From Acidobacteriota bacterium (GTDB taxonomy: Bacteria > Acidobacteriota > Blastocatellia > Chloracidobacteriales > Chloracidobacteriaceae), in assembly GCA_016208495.1 (NCBI GenBank), contig JACQXX010000003.1:41091-105090 (forward strand): a stretch of 64,000 nucleotides of DNA, given 5' to 3'. The notes beneath the pieces are model-generated. The model was not told the origin of the DNA. It ran no database searches and saw only the letters and a list, made by a program, of their open reading frames with translations. Below are positions 16,992-25,495 of the stretch, piece after piece. Position 1 is the stretch's first letter, and every line of letters starts with the position of its first letter. The translations under genes were made by a program, and so were the position numbers.

Positions 16992-18485
16992 ATGGTATTT
17001 CCTATGACCACATCACCTGTTCGAGTCCGCTTTGCCCCTTCGCCGACTGGATATCTCCACATTGGTGGAGCGCGAACCGCACTCTTTAACTGGCTCTTTG
17101 CCCGCAAATTTGGCGGGACGTTTATTTTGCGAATTGAAGACACCGACCTCGAACGATCAACCCCGGACGCCATCGAAGCCATTTTTGATGGATTAAACTG
17201 GCTGGGGCTGCAGTGGGATGAAGGTCCGTTCTACCAGACGCAAAGCCTTGAGAATCATCGCGTAGCAGCGCAAACCCTGGTAGCGTCCGGGCATGCCTAC
17301 AAGTCGTATGAAACCAAGGACGAACTCGATGCCATGCGCAAGGCCGCCGAAGAAGCCAAAGTCGCTTTTAAATACAATGGCGCCCACCGCGAATTGACCC
17401 CCGAGCAACAGGCCGCGTTCGAAGCCGAAGGCCGGCCCTTTGTGATTCGGTTCAAAGTCCCGCAGGATGGCGGGGCCGTGGCGTTTGAAGATCTTGTCTA
17501 CGGCAGACAGGAAAAACACCATGCTGACATCGAAGACTTTGTGATTATGCGGTCTGACGGAACACCGCTCTATCTGCTCAGCAATATGGTTGATGATGCT
17601 GACCAGGGCGTGACGCATGTCATTCGTGGCCAGGATGGGCTGTCAAATACACCGAAACAGGTGCTGCTCTATCAGGCGCTTGGCAAACCAGTGCCGAAAT
17701 TTGCCCATCTCCCGCTCATTTTGGATCCCAAACGGGCCAAAATCGGGAAGCGCAAACACGGCAACGTGGTGACGGTGCGCTATTACCAGGAACGCGGGTT
17801 CATTCCGGATGCCTTTTTGAATTTTCTGGCGCTTCTGGGCTGGTCAACGGGTGATGACCGCGAAATTCTGTCGCTCGATGACATGCGCGAGATGTTTACC
17901 TTCGAACGCGTCAGCCATACGAATGCTGTTTTTAATCTCAATACCACCGACCCACGGATTGGCACCGATCCGAAAGCCTTGTGGATGAATGCCGAATACA
18001 TCAAAACCTGGCCGCTTGAAAAATTGCTTCCGCTGGTGCGTGAACAACTTGAAAAAGCCGGGTTGTGGCAGGACAGCTATGCCGGAGACCAGGCAGAATG
18101 GTTTGCCAAAACGGTTGACCTGCTGCGGGCCCGCTTCCGGGTGCTGACCGATTTTGTGACGCTTGGCAAACCGTATTTTGCTGATGAATTTGAATTTGAC
18201 CCAGATGCCGTCAAGAAAAACCTCAAAGATGCTGCACTCAAAGAATTGCTGCCTGGGCTGGCTGACACATTCGAGACCTTGACTGAATTTTCGCACGGCA
18301 CGGTTGAAGCCGCGCTTCGGGCCTTTGCCGAAGAAAAAGGTGTCAAAGCCGGACTGCTCATCAACGGTTCACGAACCGCAGTTTCCGGTCAATCGGTTGG
18401 TCCAAGCCTGTTTGAACTGCTGGTGACCGTTGGTCAGGAACGAACCTGTCGGCGATTAAGAGCGATTGTGGATCAGATTGCCTGA
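16992..18485 (+). CDS. gltX: Glutamyl-tRNA synthetase
   Basis: 497 aa, normal family length. Charges tRNA-Glu; class I enzyme. PSPTGYLHIGGARTALFNW carries the HIGH-like HIGG (23-26). The KMSKS-like loop reads DPKRAKIGKRKHG (about residues 248-260), with Gly where Ser or Leu-Ser is usual. The C-terminal anticodon-binding domain (about 330-497) is present and complete. ATG 16992 lies directly after a tandem heptamer array; ATG 17004 (MTTSPVRVRF) is an equally plausible start. Discriminating versus non-discriminating specificity cannot be judged here. A strong terminator follows. The neighbouring genes are unrelated, so it is probably monocistronic. Confidence 0.97.
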   Translation: MVFPMTTSPVRVRFAPSPTGYLHIGGARTALFNWLFARKFGGTFILRIEDTDLERSTPDAIEAIFDGLNWLGLQWDEGPFYQTQSLENHRVAAQTLVASGHAYKSYETKDELDAMRKAAEEAKVAFKYNGAHRELTPEQQAAFEAEGRPFVIRFKVPQDGGAVAFEDLVYGRQEKHHADIEDFVIMRSDGTPLYLLSNMVDDADQGVTHVIRGQDGLSNTPKQVLLYQALGKPVPKFAHLPLILDPKRAKIGKRKHGNVVTVRYYQERGFIPDAFLNFLALLGWSTGDDREILSLDDMREMFTFERVSHTNAVFNLNTTDPRIGTDPKALWMNAEYIKTWPLEKLLPLVREQLEKAGLWQDSYAGDQAEWFAKTVDLLRARFRVLTDFVTLGKPYFADEFEFDPDAVKKNLKDAALKELLPGLADTFETLTEFSHGTVEAALRAFAEEKGVKAGLLINGSRTAVSGQSVGPSLFELLVTVGQERTCRRLRAIVDQIA

Positions 18486-18512
18486 GCGAAAAAGGATAGA
18501 AGATAAACTGGT

Positions 18513-18552
18513 CGCGTGGCCACTTTGCAAAGGTGGCCACGCGATATTTTTT
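18513..18552 (+). terminator. Rho-independent terminator of gltX
   Basis: CGCGTGGCCAC (18513-18523) is perfectly inverted at 18533-18543 with a 9-base loop, followed by ATATTTTTTT. It is 28 bp past the gltX stop. Confidence 0.85.
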
Positions 18553-18663
18553 TGGAGTCCACAGGGCAAATCCATTGCAAATTCAAGCACAACCAGCCAG
18601 AGTTTAAGCCACGGTTCATCAAAGAATCCCAGGCCATTTCTCTTTCGGAAACCCCAAAAATCT

Positions 18664-20205
18664 ATGCTGAAAAACAAACTGGTGATCTGGTTCGCCACCG
18701 GGTGGTGGTTGTGTGTCATGGTGGCTGGGAATTACGTGACTGCTCAGGAATCACAGGCTTTACCAGAGCGTGAAAATCAGGTGCCACAAGCCTGGGTGGA
18801 TCATCAACTGCGACCATTTCGCAAACTTGGGCCACTCCAACCGCCTGGAGTCTTTCCTTCTGTTTTTGAACGCTGGCGGATTTCGCCGCAACCCCAAATC
18901 AGGGCTGAACTCACGTCGCCTGTTCGAGTGAGCCAAAATCTGGTGCCGTCAGACCGTGGTTCACAAGCTGAAACCCAGGCGGAACCACACCTGGCGGTCA
19001 ACCCAATCAATCCAACCAATCTGGTTGCCAGCTATCAGGACAGCCGGTTTGCCAATGGTGGCGCCGTGGCGTTGACCTATGCGACCAGTTTTGATGGTGG
19101 TCAGACATGGGTGGAAAGTGTGGTGCCCGCATTAAGTCGGGTCAATGGCGGACCGTGGGATCGAGCCAGTGACCCGTGGGTGGCATTTGGATCTGATAAT
19201 CGTGTATATCTGGTCAGTTTGGTATTTCAAGAGCGGTCTCCAGAGAATGCCCTTGCTGTGAGCGCTTCGACTGATGGCGGGTTAACCTGGGGAAATCCCG
19301 TCACCGTGGTGCAGTCCATTGATGACTTTAATGACAAGGAAACCATTACTGTTGACACCAGCCCAGCCAGTCCATTTCGAGGAACTGTTTATGTCACCTG
19401 GGATGCCAATGTGTTTGGTTCTGACGGAACCACGATTCGCCAGGAACTGGTTCTATCTCGTTCGACCGATGAGGGCCGAACCTGGAGCGACCCAATCAAG
19501 ATTCGGCGTAAAGGGGCCAATGTTGGTGTGATTCCCAGAGTTGGACCAGATGGAAGCCTGTATACCGTGTGGGCGGGCGGCTCGATTCAGGGGAACCGGA
19601 TCTGGCTTTTTTTCTCAAAGAGTATGGACGGCGGGCGAACCTGGTCGAAACCTAAAAAATTGCAGGAAATTACCAATCGAGGTATTGCTGGTGCCCGCAC
19701 AGGCGAGTTCTTACCATCTTTCGATGTAGACCCGACCTCAGGAGAATTGTTTATTGGGTGGCAGGATGCCCGCTGGACCGGCGTTGATCAGGCCACGATC
19801 ATTACCTCTCGCGATAAAGGCGAGACCTGGACCCTGCCCCGACGAGTCAGTGCTGTCACCGATGACGCTCCCTGTTTTACGGTTTCAGTCGCAACCAGCC
19901 CCACTGGTGAAGTTGCCGTAAGCTATTACAGCTTTGCCAATGATCCGGAACGACGCTTTTTGACTGACCTGTTTCTTCAGGTTTCAACCGATGGCGGAAA
20001 GACGTTTGGGGCGCCACAACAAGTAACCCCAGCTTCGTTTGATTTGCGATTTGCCGCCCAGGCACGAGGGTTCTTTCTTGGAGATTACATAGGTCTGGCT
20101 GGATCAAGTGCCGGCTTTCACTTGCTGTGGGTTGGGACTGACCTGCCATCAGCCGTTGACAACTTTCGCCGTCAGCCAGATGTGTTTTTTGCCACGGTTC
20201 CATAA
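18664..20205 (+). CDS. Secreted BNR/Asp-box repeat protein (sialidase-like)
   Basis: 513 aa. Signal peptide (MLKNKLVIWFATGWWLCVMVAGNYVTAQ), then a six-bladed propeller-type domain with repeated Asp-boxes SFDGGQTW, STDGGLTW, STDEGRTW, SMDGGRTW, SRDKGETW and STDGGKTF. The fold is that of exo-alpha-sialidases and BNR-repeat glycosidases. The sialidase Arg triad cannot be verified by eye, so the substrate is unknown and it may be a non-catalytic propeller. Probably periplasmic or secreted. The start was set at ATG 18664 because the signal peptide begins there, although the frame is open from 18466. Monocistronic by appearance: the gltX terminator is upstream and a hairpin lies about 90 bp downstream. 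Confidence 0.85.
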   Translation: MLKNKLVIWFATGWWLCVMVAGNYVTAQESQALPERENQVPQAWVDHQLRPFRKLGPLQPPGVFPSVFERWRISPQPQIRAELTSPVRVSQNLVPSDRGSQAETQAEPHLAVNPINPTNLVASYQDSRFANGGAVALTYATSFDGGQTWVESVVPALSRVNGGPWDRASDPWVAFGSDNRVYLVSLVFQERSPENALAVSASTDGGLTWGNPVTVVQSIDDFNDKETITVDTSPASPFRGTVYVTWDANVFGSDGTTIRQELVLSRSTDEGRTWSDPIKIRRKGANVGVIPRVGPDGSLYTVWAGGSIQGNRIWLFFSKSMDGGRTWSKPKKLQEITNRGIAGARTGEFLPSFDVDPTSGELFIGWQDARWTGVDQATIITSRDKGETWTLPRRVSAVTDDAPCFTVSVATSPTGEVAVSYYSFANDPERRFLTDLFLQVSTDGGKTFGAPQQVTPASFDLRFAAQARGFFLGDYIGLAGSSAGFHLLWVGTDLPSAVDNFRRQPDVFFATVP

Positions 20206-20232
20206 ACCTGTACTGACCGCACAATTTCAGAA

Positions 20233-20260
20233 GAAGAAACCACGAAATACACGAACTACA
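20233..20260. repeat. ACACGAA-type repeats
   Basis: CACGAAATACACGAACTACACGAAA contains ACACGAA-like units at 7-9 bp spacing. The sequence between the sialidase-like gene and the hairpin shows no gene. Confidence 0.4.
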
Positions 20261-20288
20261 CGAAAAAAGACCTTCTTGCTTCAGGGAA

Positions 20289-20319
20289 GAAAAAAAGGCG
20301 TCACCACACTGGTGACGCC
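20289..20319 (-). terminator. Strong hairpin with minus-strand U tract
   Basis: GGCGTCACCA (20297-20306) and TGGTGACGCC (20310-20319) form a perfect 10-bp stem with a 3-base loop. On the minus strand it is followed by TTTTTTTCTTCC, the form of an intrinsic terminator for the nucleotidyltransferase gene, whose stop lies 265 bp away. On the plus strand it could also slow transcription from the sialidase-like gene. Confidence 0.75.
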
Positions 20320-20507
20320 CGAAAACCTGACACCATGACACCGTGACAGGTAAGACAAATTTGCTGGTCGTCAGTCATTGATAAGTCAGTAGTCAGTAGA
20401 TAAAACCTGGGTTGTTGAATCCGTGGAATTCTTGAAAAGAATTGTTCGTAACTGATTCAAATAGAACCAAATCCGCTTGACAGAGAACTCAATTCCCCAA
20501 TACTCAG

Positions 20508-20580
20508 CTACTGACTACTGACTACTGACTACTGACTACTGACTACTGACTACTGACTACTGACTACTGACTACTGACTA
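20508..20580. repeat. Tandem heptamer CTACTGA, about 10 copies
   Basis: An uninterrupted 73-bp array of CTACTGA ends 3 bp from the end of the minus-strand gene at 20584. Single related copies (GTCAGTAGTCAGTAG) lie at 20383-20398 in the opposite orientation, so the region 20380-20580 is a facing pair. Confidence 0.95.
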
Positions 20581-20583
20581 CCA

Positions 20584-21141
20584 TTATTCACCAAGTGCCT
20601 CATTGATAAGTGCTTCAAAGGCTGGCACAAGATCGCTGGCGTATTGTTTGAGATAGTCCCGCACCCGTCCTTCATCAGCTCCAGCTTTCAGAAGTTCAAT
20701 CACGTCAACCAGATCTTTGCGCCGTCTGGCAGTAAGTTTCATATAAATCAGCACTTCAATCGGAACAACCGCCAATCCTTCGCTCATGGGAGGGTGATCC
20801 AATACGGCTTCCAGTTGGTGTCCAAGCGAAGTCGGTGAAAGATAGTCAATCCGAATGCCCCCTACTTCAATCGGAACACCAGCTTTGAAGGCAACCAGTA
20901 TCCCCTGATGGTCAAAAGCTTCTTCTCCAACCAGAAAATCAACATCAGTTGTGGCTCGAATATATCCGTGAGCCCCAACGGCAAGCCCGCCTGCCAGTGC
21001 GTGACGAATGCCAAGATAATTCAACTGGGCCGATGTCTTGAGGGCTGCTTCACGAACCTGGGGCGATACAAAGCGAAATACATCTTTAAGGTCCATAAGG
21101 TGTATTGGGCGACGGGAAATTTGAGCGTAGGAGAGATGCAT
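20584..21141 (-). CDS. Nucleotidyltransferase-fold protein
   Basis: 185 aa (170 if ATG 21096 is used). Contains ALAGGLAVGAHGYIRATTDVDFLV, the GG...G/S-x(n)-DxD signature of the nucleotidyltransferase superfamily (as in MNT/AbiEii-like and DUF6036-like proteins), followed by a helical C-terminus (MKLTARRRKDLVDVIELLKAG) typical of those families. In toxin-antitoxin settings such proteins modify nucleic acids or proteins. No HEPN or AbiEi partner is adjacent, so no such role can be claimed. ATG 21141 has GAAGG upstream and is kept; ATG 21096 lacks a Shine-Dalgarno sequence. Flanked downstream by the CTACTGA array. Confidence 0.75.
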   Translation of the reverse strand: MHLSYAQISRRPIHLMDLKDVFRFVSPQVREAALKTSAQLNYLGIRHALAGGLAVGAHGYIRATTDVDFLVGEEAFDHQGILVAFKAGVPIEVGGIRIDYLSPTSLGHQLEAVLDHPPMSEGLAVVPIEVLIYMKLTARRRKDLVDVIELLKAGADEGRVRDYLKQYASDLVPAFEALINEALGE

Positions 21142-21226
21142 AGCTCAATATAGCCTTCTTTCCACTGAATTTGAATGAGGGAAAAGTATAGCGCTCCCAG
21201 GAATTCTTTACCTGAAAAGCCATCCT

Positions 21227-23278
21227 TCACCAAATTTCACATCCTTCACCGCGAACCATCGGTTGATTGGCCTGGCATCCAAATGCTTTGGCAAAGGCTG
21301 GCATGTTGGAAAGTGGGCCATTGATGCGGAATTTGGCGGGTGGGTGTTCGTCAGTGCTGACTTGCAACCGGAGGAATTCCGGACGGGAATTGGCTCGCCA
21401 AACCTGAGCCCATCCGAGGAAAAACCGTTGTTCGGGGGTAAATCCATCAATGTCTTTGGGGCGTGGTTTGCCAGCCAGTGACTTCTGGAAAGCGTTATAA
21501 GCCAGATTCAGCCCACCCAGGTCGGCAATACTTTCGCCGAGTACCAGTTGGCCATTTACATTCACGCCTTTTTCGACTTCATAAGTTGAGAATTGCTTTT
21601 CAATGCACCCGGCACGGGCCACAAAGCTGGTTTCGTCAGCTTTGGTCCACCAGTCTTTCAGATTGCCTTCTTTGTCAAACTGACGTCCAGAGTCATCAAA
21701 CCCGTGAATGATTTCGTGTCCAATCACGGCGCCGATTCCTCCGTAATTGATTGCATCATCGGCATTTGCGTCAAAGAACGGTGGCTGCAGAATCCCGGCC
21801 ATGAACACAATTTCGTTGAAGAGTGGGTTGTAATAGGCGTTGACTTCCTGTGGTGGTGAAAACCATTCGGTTTTATCAATCGGTTTGCCGATTTTGGCCA
21901 GATCCCGTTTGTATTCAAATTGATTGGCCGCCATCACGTTGGCCGCATAGGAGTTGCGGGTAATGGTGAGGGAAGAGAAATCACGCCATTTGTCAGGGTA
22001 TCCAATTTTCGGAGTAATTGTGGCAAGTTTTTCCTGGGCTTGCTTCTTAGTCTCCGGGCTCATCCAGCTCAACGTATCAATCCGGTCGCTCAAGGCACCT
22101 GAGATATTTTTCAGGATTTCCCTGACTCGCTTTTTGGATTCCGCACTGAAGTGTTTCCGAACAAATTCCTGACCGACCGCTTCACCAAGATACTTGTGGG
22201 TCGCACTGACGATTTTGATCCAGCGGGGTTGCTGTTCTTTGGCACCGCTCAGGTATTTGCTGTTGAACTCAAAATTCTGGTCCACAAATTTGGCCGACAG
22301 GTACGCTGCTGTGCTGTCAACCAGTTGCCACCGAAGATAGGTCTTCCAGTCATTGATGGAAATGTCGGTCATAAAGCCGTTGACCGCTTTCATAAATTCC
22401 GGCTGCGCGACATTGACCTGGGTGAACTTGGGCGGGTTGACGACCTGGAAAAAGTGCGTCCATTTGATTGATGGCGTGAGTTTTTGGAATTCTTCCTGGG
22501 TCATCAGGTGATAGACCGCGTTCGGGTCACGCAATTGCACTGGCGTCATGGATTTTTCGGCCAGTTTGGTTTCAATTGCCAGGATGGTTTTGGCTTTTTC
22601 GGTGGTGGATGCCGGGTCTTCACCGATCAATTCCAGCATTTTGGCGACGTGTTTGACATACTCTTCGCGGGTTTTGACCGATTTTTCGTCGGTTTTGATG
22701 TAGTACTCCCGATTTGGCAGTCCCAATCCGCTTTGATTCACGCCAGCAATGACCTTGCTGCTGTCCTTGAGGTCTACGTCTGAGCCGAATTTAAAGGGTG
22801 TGGTCACTCCAATCGTCTGAAAGTGGGCAAAGGTTGTGAGCAACTCATCAGCATTGCGAATTCCATCAATTCGCTTTAATTCTGGCTGGAGCGGCTTGAT
22901 GCCGGCGGCCTCGATTTTGTCGAGGTCCATGCCTGACGCATAAAAGTCACCGATTTGCTGCTCCGTGCTGCCTTTGGCCGCTTTGGGATTGGCGGCAGCC
23001 TGTTCCAGGATCGTGCGCATTCGATCCTGGTTTTGTTTATGGACTTCGTTAAAGGTGTCCCAGGCCGGGTAGGCACCTGGAATCGGGGTTTTTGCCATCC
23101 AGCCGCCATTGGCAAACTGGTTGAAATCTTCGCAGGGTTTGCATTTGGTATCCAGATTGGCTGGATCAAAGCCCGGATTGGTCGGGGCTTTGGGGTGATT
23201 GGCCAGGGTCGTATATGGACCGGCCAGGAAACTCAGGGCGAGTGCTCCAACGAACAACTTTTGGACGAACAGACGCAT
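21227..23278 (-). CDS. M13 family zinc metallopeptidase (PepO/neprilysin-like)
   Basis: 683 aa secreted endopeptidase. The signal peptide (MRLFVQKLFVGALALSFLAG...TLA) suggests export; mature protein starts near residue 27 and the PCEDFNQFANGGW motif marks the M13 N-terminal domain. Zinc site: HEIIH (about 520-524) within VIGHEIIHGFDDSGRQFD, and GESIADLGG (about 580) providing the third ligand. NAYYNPLFNEIVFMAGILQPPFF matches the substrate-binding region. The C-terminus CQANQPM...CEIW is the family ending. Length is typical. Cleaves short peptides in the periplasm or outside the cell. It is divergent from lnt; the roughly 400-bp gap between them holds both promoters. Confidence 0.95.
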   Translation of the reverse strand: MRLFVQKLFVGALALSFLAGPYTTLANHPKAPTNPGFDPANLDTKCKPCEDFNQFANGGWMAKTPIPGAYPAWDTFNEVHKQNQDRMRTILEQAAANPKAAKGSTEQQIGDFYASGMDLDKIEAAGIKPLQPELKRIDGIRNADELLTTFAHFQTIGVTTPFKFGSDVDLKDSSKVIAGVNQSGLGLPNREYYIKTDEKSVKTREEYVKHVAKMLELIGEDPASTTEKAKTILAIETKLAEKSMTPVQLRDPNAVYHLMTQEEFQKLTPSIKWTHFFQVVNPPKFTQVNVAQPEFMKAVNGFMTDISINDWKTYLRWQLVDSTAAYLSAKFVDQNFEFNSKYLSGAKEQQPRWIKIVSATHKYLGEAVGQEFVRKHFSAESKKRVREILKNISGALSDRIDTLSWMSPETKKQAQEKLATITPKIGYPDKWRDFSSLTITRNSYAANVMAANQFEYKRDLAKIGKPIDKTEWFSPPQEVNAYYNPLFNEIVFMAGILQPPFFDANADDAINYGGIGAVIGHEIIHGFDDSGRQFDKEGNLKDWWTKADETSFVARAGCIEKQFSTYEVEKGVNVNGQLVLGESIADLGGLNLAYNAFQKSLAGKPRPKDIDGFTPEQRFFLGWAQVWRANSRPEFLRLQVSTDEHPPAKFRINGPLSNMPAFAKAFGCQANQPMVRGEGCEIW

Positions 23279-23675
23279 GGGTGATGATACCTCAAGATGA
23301 ATTCAATTCCGGTTTTTGAATCCGGTTGTGATCGGAATGATTTGCAGGGTGAACGCAGACGCCGAAAAAAGAAAAATGGCCCGGAACAGCGTGTGCTGTC
23401 TGGCGGTGCGTTCGATTTGGATTTTGGATTGGTTTGAGCCTGTGAATGCCCCCCTTAACGAAGTAATCCGGGGTTTGGTTCGTTCAGAACCTTCAAAAAG
23501 ATGAAAAACAGCACTCCTCTCATTTTTCTCACCGCATTGACCCTTTTTCCAGCTTTTTCCTGTTTACCTCAATAAGAGCCATTCCACAGTTTTGACCCAA
23601 TTCTTAAAAGCAGTTGAGAGAATGATTTTTGTTGAGCCTTCAAGCGTTTGCTTGAATAAAGAGGCGATTGTTTTT
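23279..23675. other. Divergent intergenic region upstream of M13 peptidase and lnt
   Basis: Nearly 400 bp without a credible gene. Probably contains two promoters. AT-rich around 23500-23680. No operator, riboswitch or hairpin stands out. Confidence 0.3.
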
Positions 23676-25442
23676 ATGACACACCTGAACCCTCAGTCAC
23701 CAGGATTGCAATTGCGCCCATATCTTTTGAGTGCGCTGCTATTTGCGCTTTCCTACCCGTCATTTCCGTGGGTTCGCCTCGAAATTCTGGCCTGGATCTG
23801 GATGGTGCCGATGTTGCTGGCGCTGAGGTCGGTGGAGTCGTTCTGGCGGTTTACTCTCCTGGCTGGAATAACCATGATGAGTGGCTGGGCTTGTGCCATG
23901 TCCTGGCTGGCCTGGGGAAGTACCGCTGGTGCGATGGCGATTGTGTTTCTGGTGAGTGTGGTAACGACGGTGCCATTTGCCGCTTTTTTTGTGATCCAGA
24001 AAGTACTTGGCCGACGATGGGCGCTCCTGACGTTGCCTGTGGTTTGGACAGCCTGGGAATGGTGCTATCAAAACATTGACGGGATGGTTGCCTGGCCAGG
24101 AATTGCCGTCACCCAGCACAAACTGACCTGGTTGATTCAGTACATTGATATCACTGGAATGTGGGGAATTGTCTTCTGGCTGGTATTGCTCAATATATTG
24201 ATTGTGATGGCGGTTGAAACCAGGGGACAGGGGACAGGGGACAGGGGACAGGATTGGAAAACCAGAGGACAGGGGACAGGGGACAGGGGACAGGGGCGGA
24301 ATAAGTCAGAGTCGAATTCAATTTCTTCACTCTCAATTCTTCATTCTTCATTCTCAATTCTCAATTCTTCATTCATTCAGCGATTGGTTTTGATCGCGGT
24401 CGTGATGTTTGGCCTGCCGCTGCTTTATGCCGCTTTTATTTTTTCCCAGGTGGACCAGTCGGCTGGAGGTCAGTCAATCCGAGTGATGGCGGTTCAGCCA
24501 AATATTGATCCCTGGCAGAAATCGTCGCCTGAAATTCGTCAAAAAGTCGTGGGCAGTATTGTGAATCAGACCAATGAAGCACTGAATATCAGACCTGAAA
24601 AGCCAGATCTGATTGTCTGGCCGGAAGTTGCGATTCCCGTGCCGCTTCTGCAGGACGAGCTTGCCCGGGAATTTGTCTTCCGCAATGTAACGCGATGGAA
24701 TATCCCGGTGGTGACTGGCACGATTGATGCCCGAAAAAATACTGAGCCGGCGGCTGTGTCTTCAACCGGGCTGGAAAACTCGAAGAAAAAGCCTGAGTTG
24801 TACAATGCTGCAGTGTTTTTGGCGCCGCTGCAGACTGAATCCGGAACCCGGTTAATTCGTCCATCTGAGCCGTACCATAAACGCAAGTTGATGCCTTTTG
24901 CCGAAGAAGTGCCCTATTCAAAGCACTTTCCGGGTCTTTCCAGTCTGGCAGTTGAGCTGAATTGGAATCAGACATTCACACGTGGTAATGGATTGACCTT
25001 GTTTTCCGTTCAACAGGGCCCAGGACAGGTCGTCAAAGTTGCCGCGCCGATTTGTTATGAACATTTTTACCCGTCACTGATCGCGGAGTTTGTCCGAAAC
25101 GGCGCCCAGGTCATCACACTGCTCAGTAACGATGCCTGGTTTTCAAAATCGCACGGTGAATACCAGATTGCGGCGTTCACGACGCTGAGAGCGATTGAAA
25201 CCCGTCGGTCAATTGTTCGCTGCACCAACACCGGTCTGACCTGTTTTATTGATCCATTTGGGCGAGTGTACCGGGATATTCCCTGGTGGCAGGAAGATTC
25301 AGTTACGGGTGACGTCGCCCTTTCTTCTCGGATGAGCCTGTATGTTCGTTTTCCAGATGCTTTTCCAAAAATTTGTTTCTGTGGGGTGGTGGTTTTGGGG
25401 ATTGTCGCCGGGCTAAACCGGGTGAGGTTCCCAAAAAATTGA
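23676..25442 (+). CDS. lnt: Apolipoprotein N-acyltransferase with repeat-derived insertion
   Basis: 588 aa inner-membrane enzyme that adds the third acyl chain to lipoproteins. N-terminal multi-pass region (about residues 10-180), then a nitrilase-like periplasmic domain: WPEVAIPVP (catalytic Glu, about 317), KRKLMPFAE (Lys, about 401) and AAPICYEHFYP (Cys, about 459), with a final membrane helix near 565-583. The catalytic triad is complete. ATG 23676 was used; the frame is open from 23592. Residues about 182-234 are unusual: the DNA consists of GGGGACA heptamers followed by TTCATTC/CTCAATT units and is translated as GQGTGDRGQ... and SSFSILNSSF. This lies in a loop between two membrane helices, predicted to face the cytoplasm, so the enzyme is probably still functional. 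Confidence 0.93.
   Translation: MTHLNPQSPGLQLRPYLLSALLFALSYPSFPWVRLEILAWIWMVPMLLALRSVESFWRFTLLAGITMMSGWACAMSWLAWGSTAGAMAIVFLVSVVTTVPFAAFFVIQKVLGRRWALLTLPVVWTAWEWCYQNIDGMVAWPGIAVTQHKLTWLIQYIDITGMWGIVFWLVLLNILIVMAVETRGQGTGDRGQDWKTRGQGTGDRGQGRNKSESNSISSLSILHSSFSILNSSFIQRLVLIAVVMFGLPLLYAAFIFSQVDQSAGGQSIRVMAVQPNIDPWQKSSPEIRQKVVGSIVNQTNEALNIRPEKPDLIVWPEVAIPVPLLQDELAREFVFRNVTRWNIPVVTGTIDARKNTEPAAVSSTGLENSKKKPELYNAAVFLAPLQTESGTRLIRPSEPYHKRKLMPFAEEVPYSKHFPGLSSLAVELNWNQTFTRGNGLTLFSVQQGPGQVVKVAAPICYEHFYPSLIAEFVRNGAQVITLLSNDAWFSKSHGEYQIAAFTTLRAIETRRSIVRCTNTGLTCFIDPFGRVYRDIPWWQEDSVTGDVALSSRMSLYVRFPDAFPKICFCGVVVLGIVAGLNRVRFPKN
24223..24379. repeat. In-frame heptamer repeat block inside lnt
   Basis: GGGGACA occurs four times at 24223-24250 and three times at 24272-24292, then 24325-24379 consists of TTCATTC/CTCAATT-type units. 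Both unit types also occur in intergenic DNA of this window, so an intergenic-type repeat has invaded or expanded inside the gene without breaking the frame. Confidence 0.9.
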
Positions 25443-25495
25443 TCGTGTGAGAGTGAAGGTACCCTCAATCTCAGCTATTGATAAGGAGTTCGTGT

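Noticed and set aside
20584..21141. MNT-HEPN or AbiE toxin-antitoxin pair
   Set aside because: Only the nucleotidyltransferase fold is present; neither neighbour encodes a HEPN or AbiEi protein.
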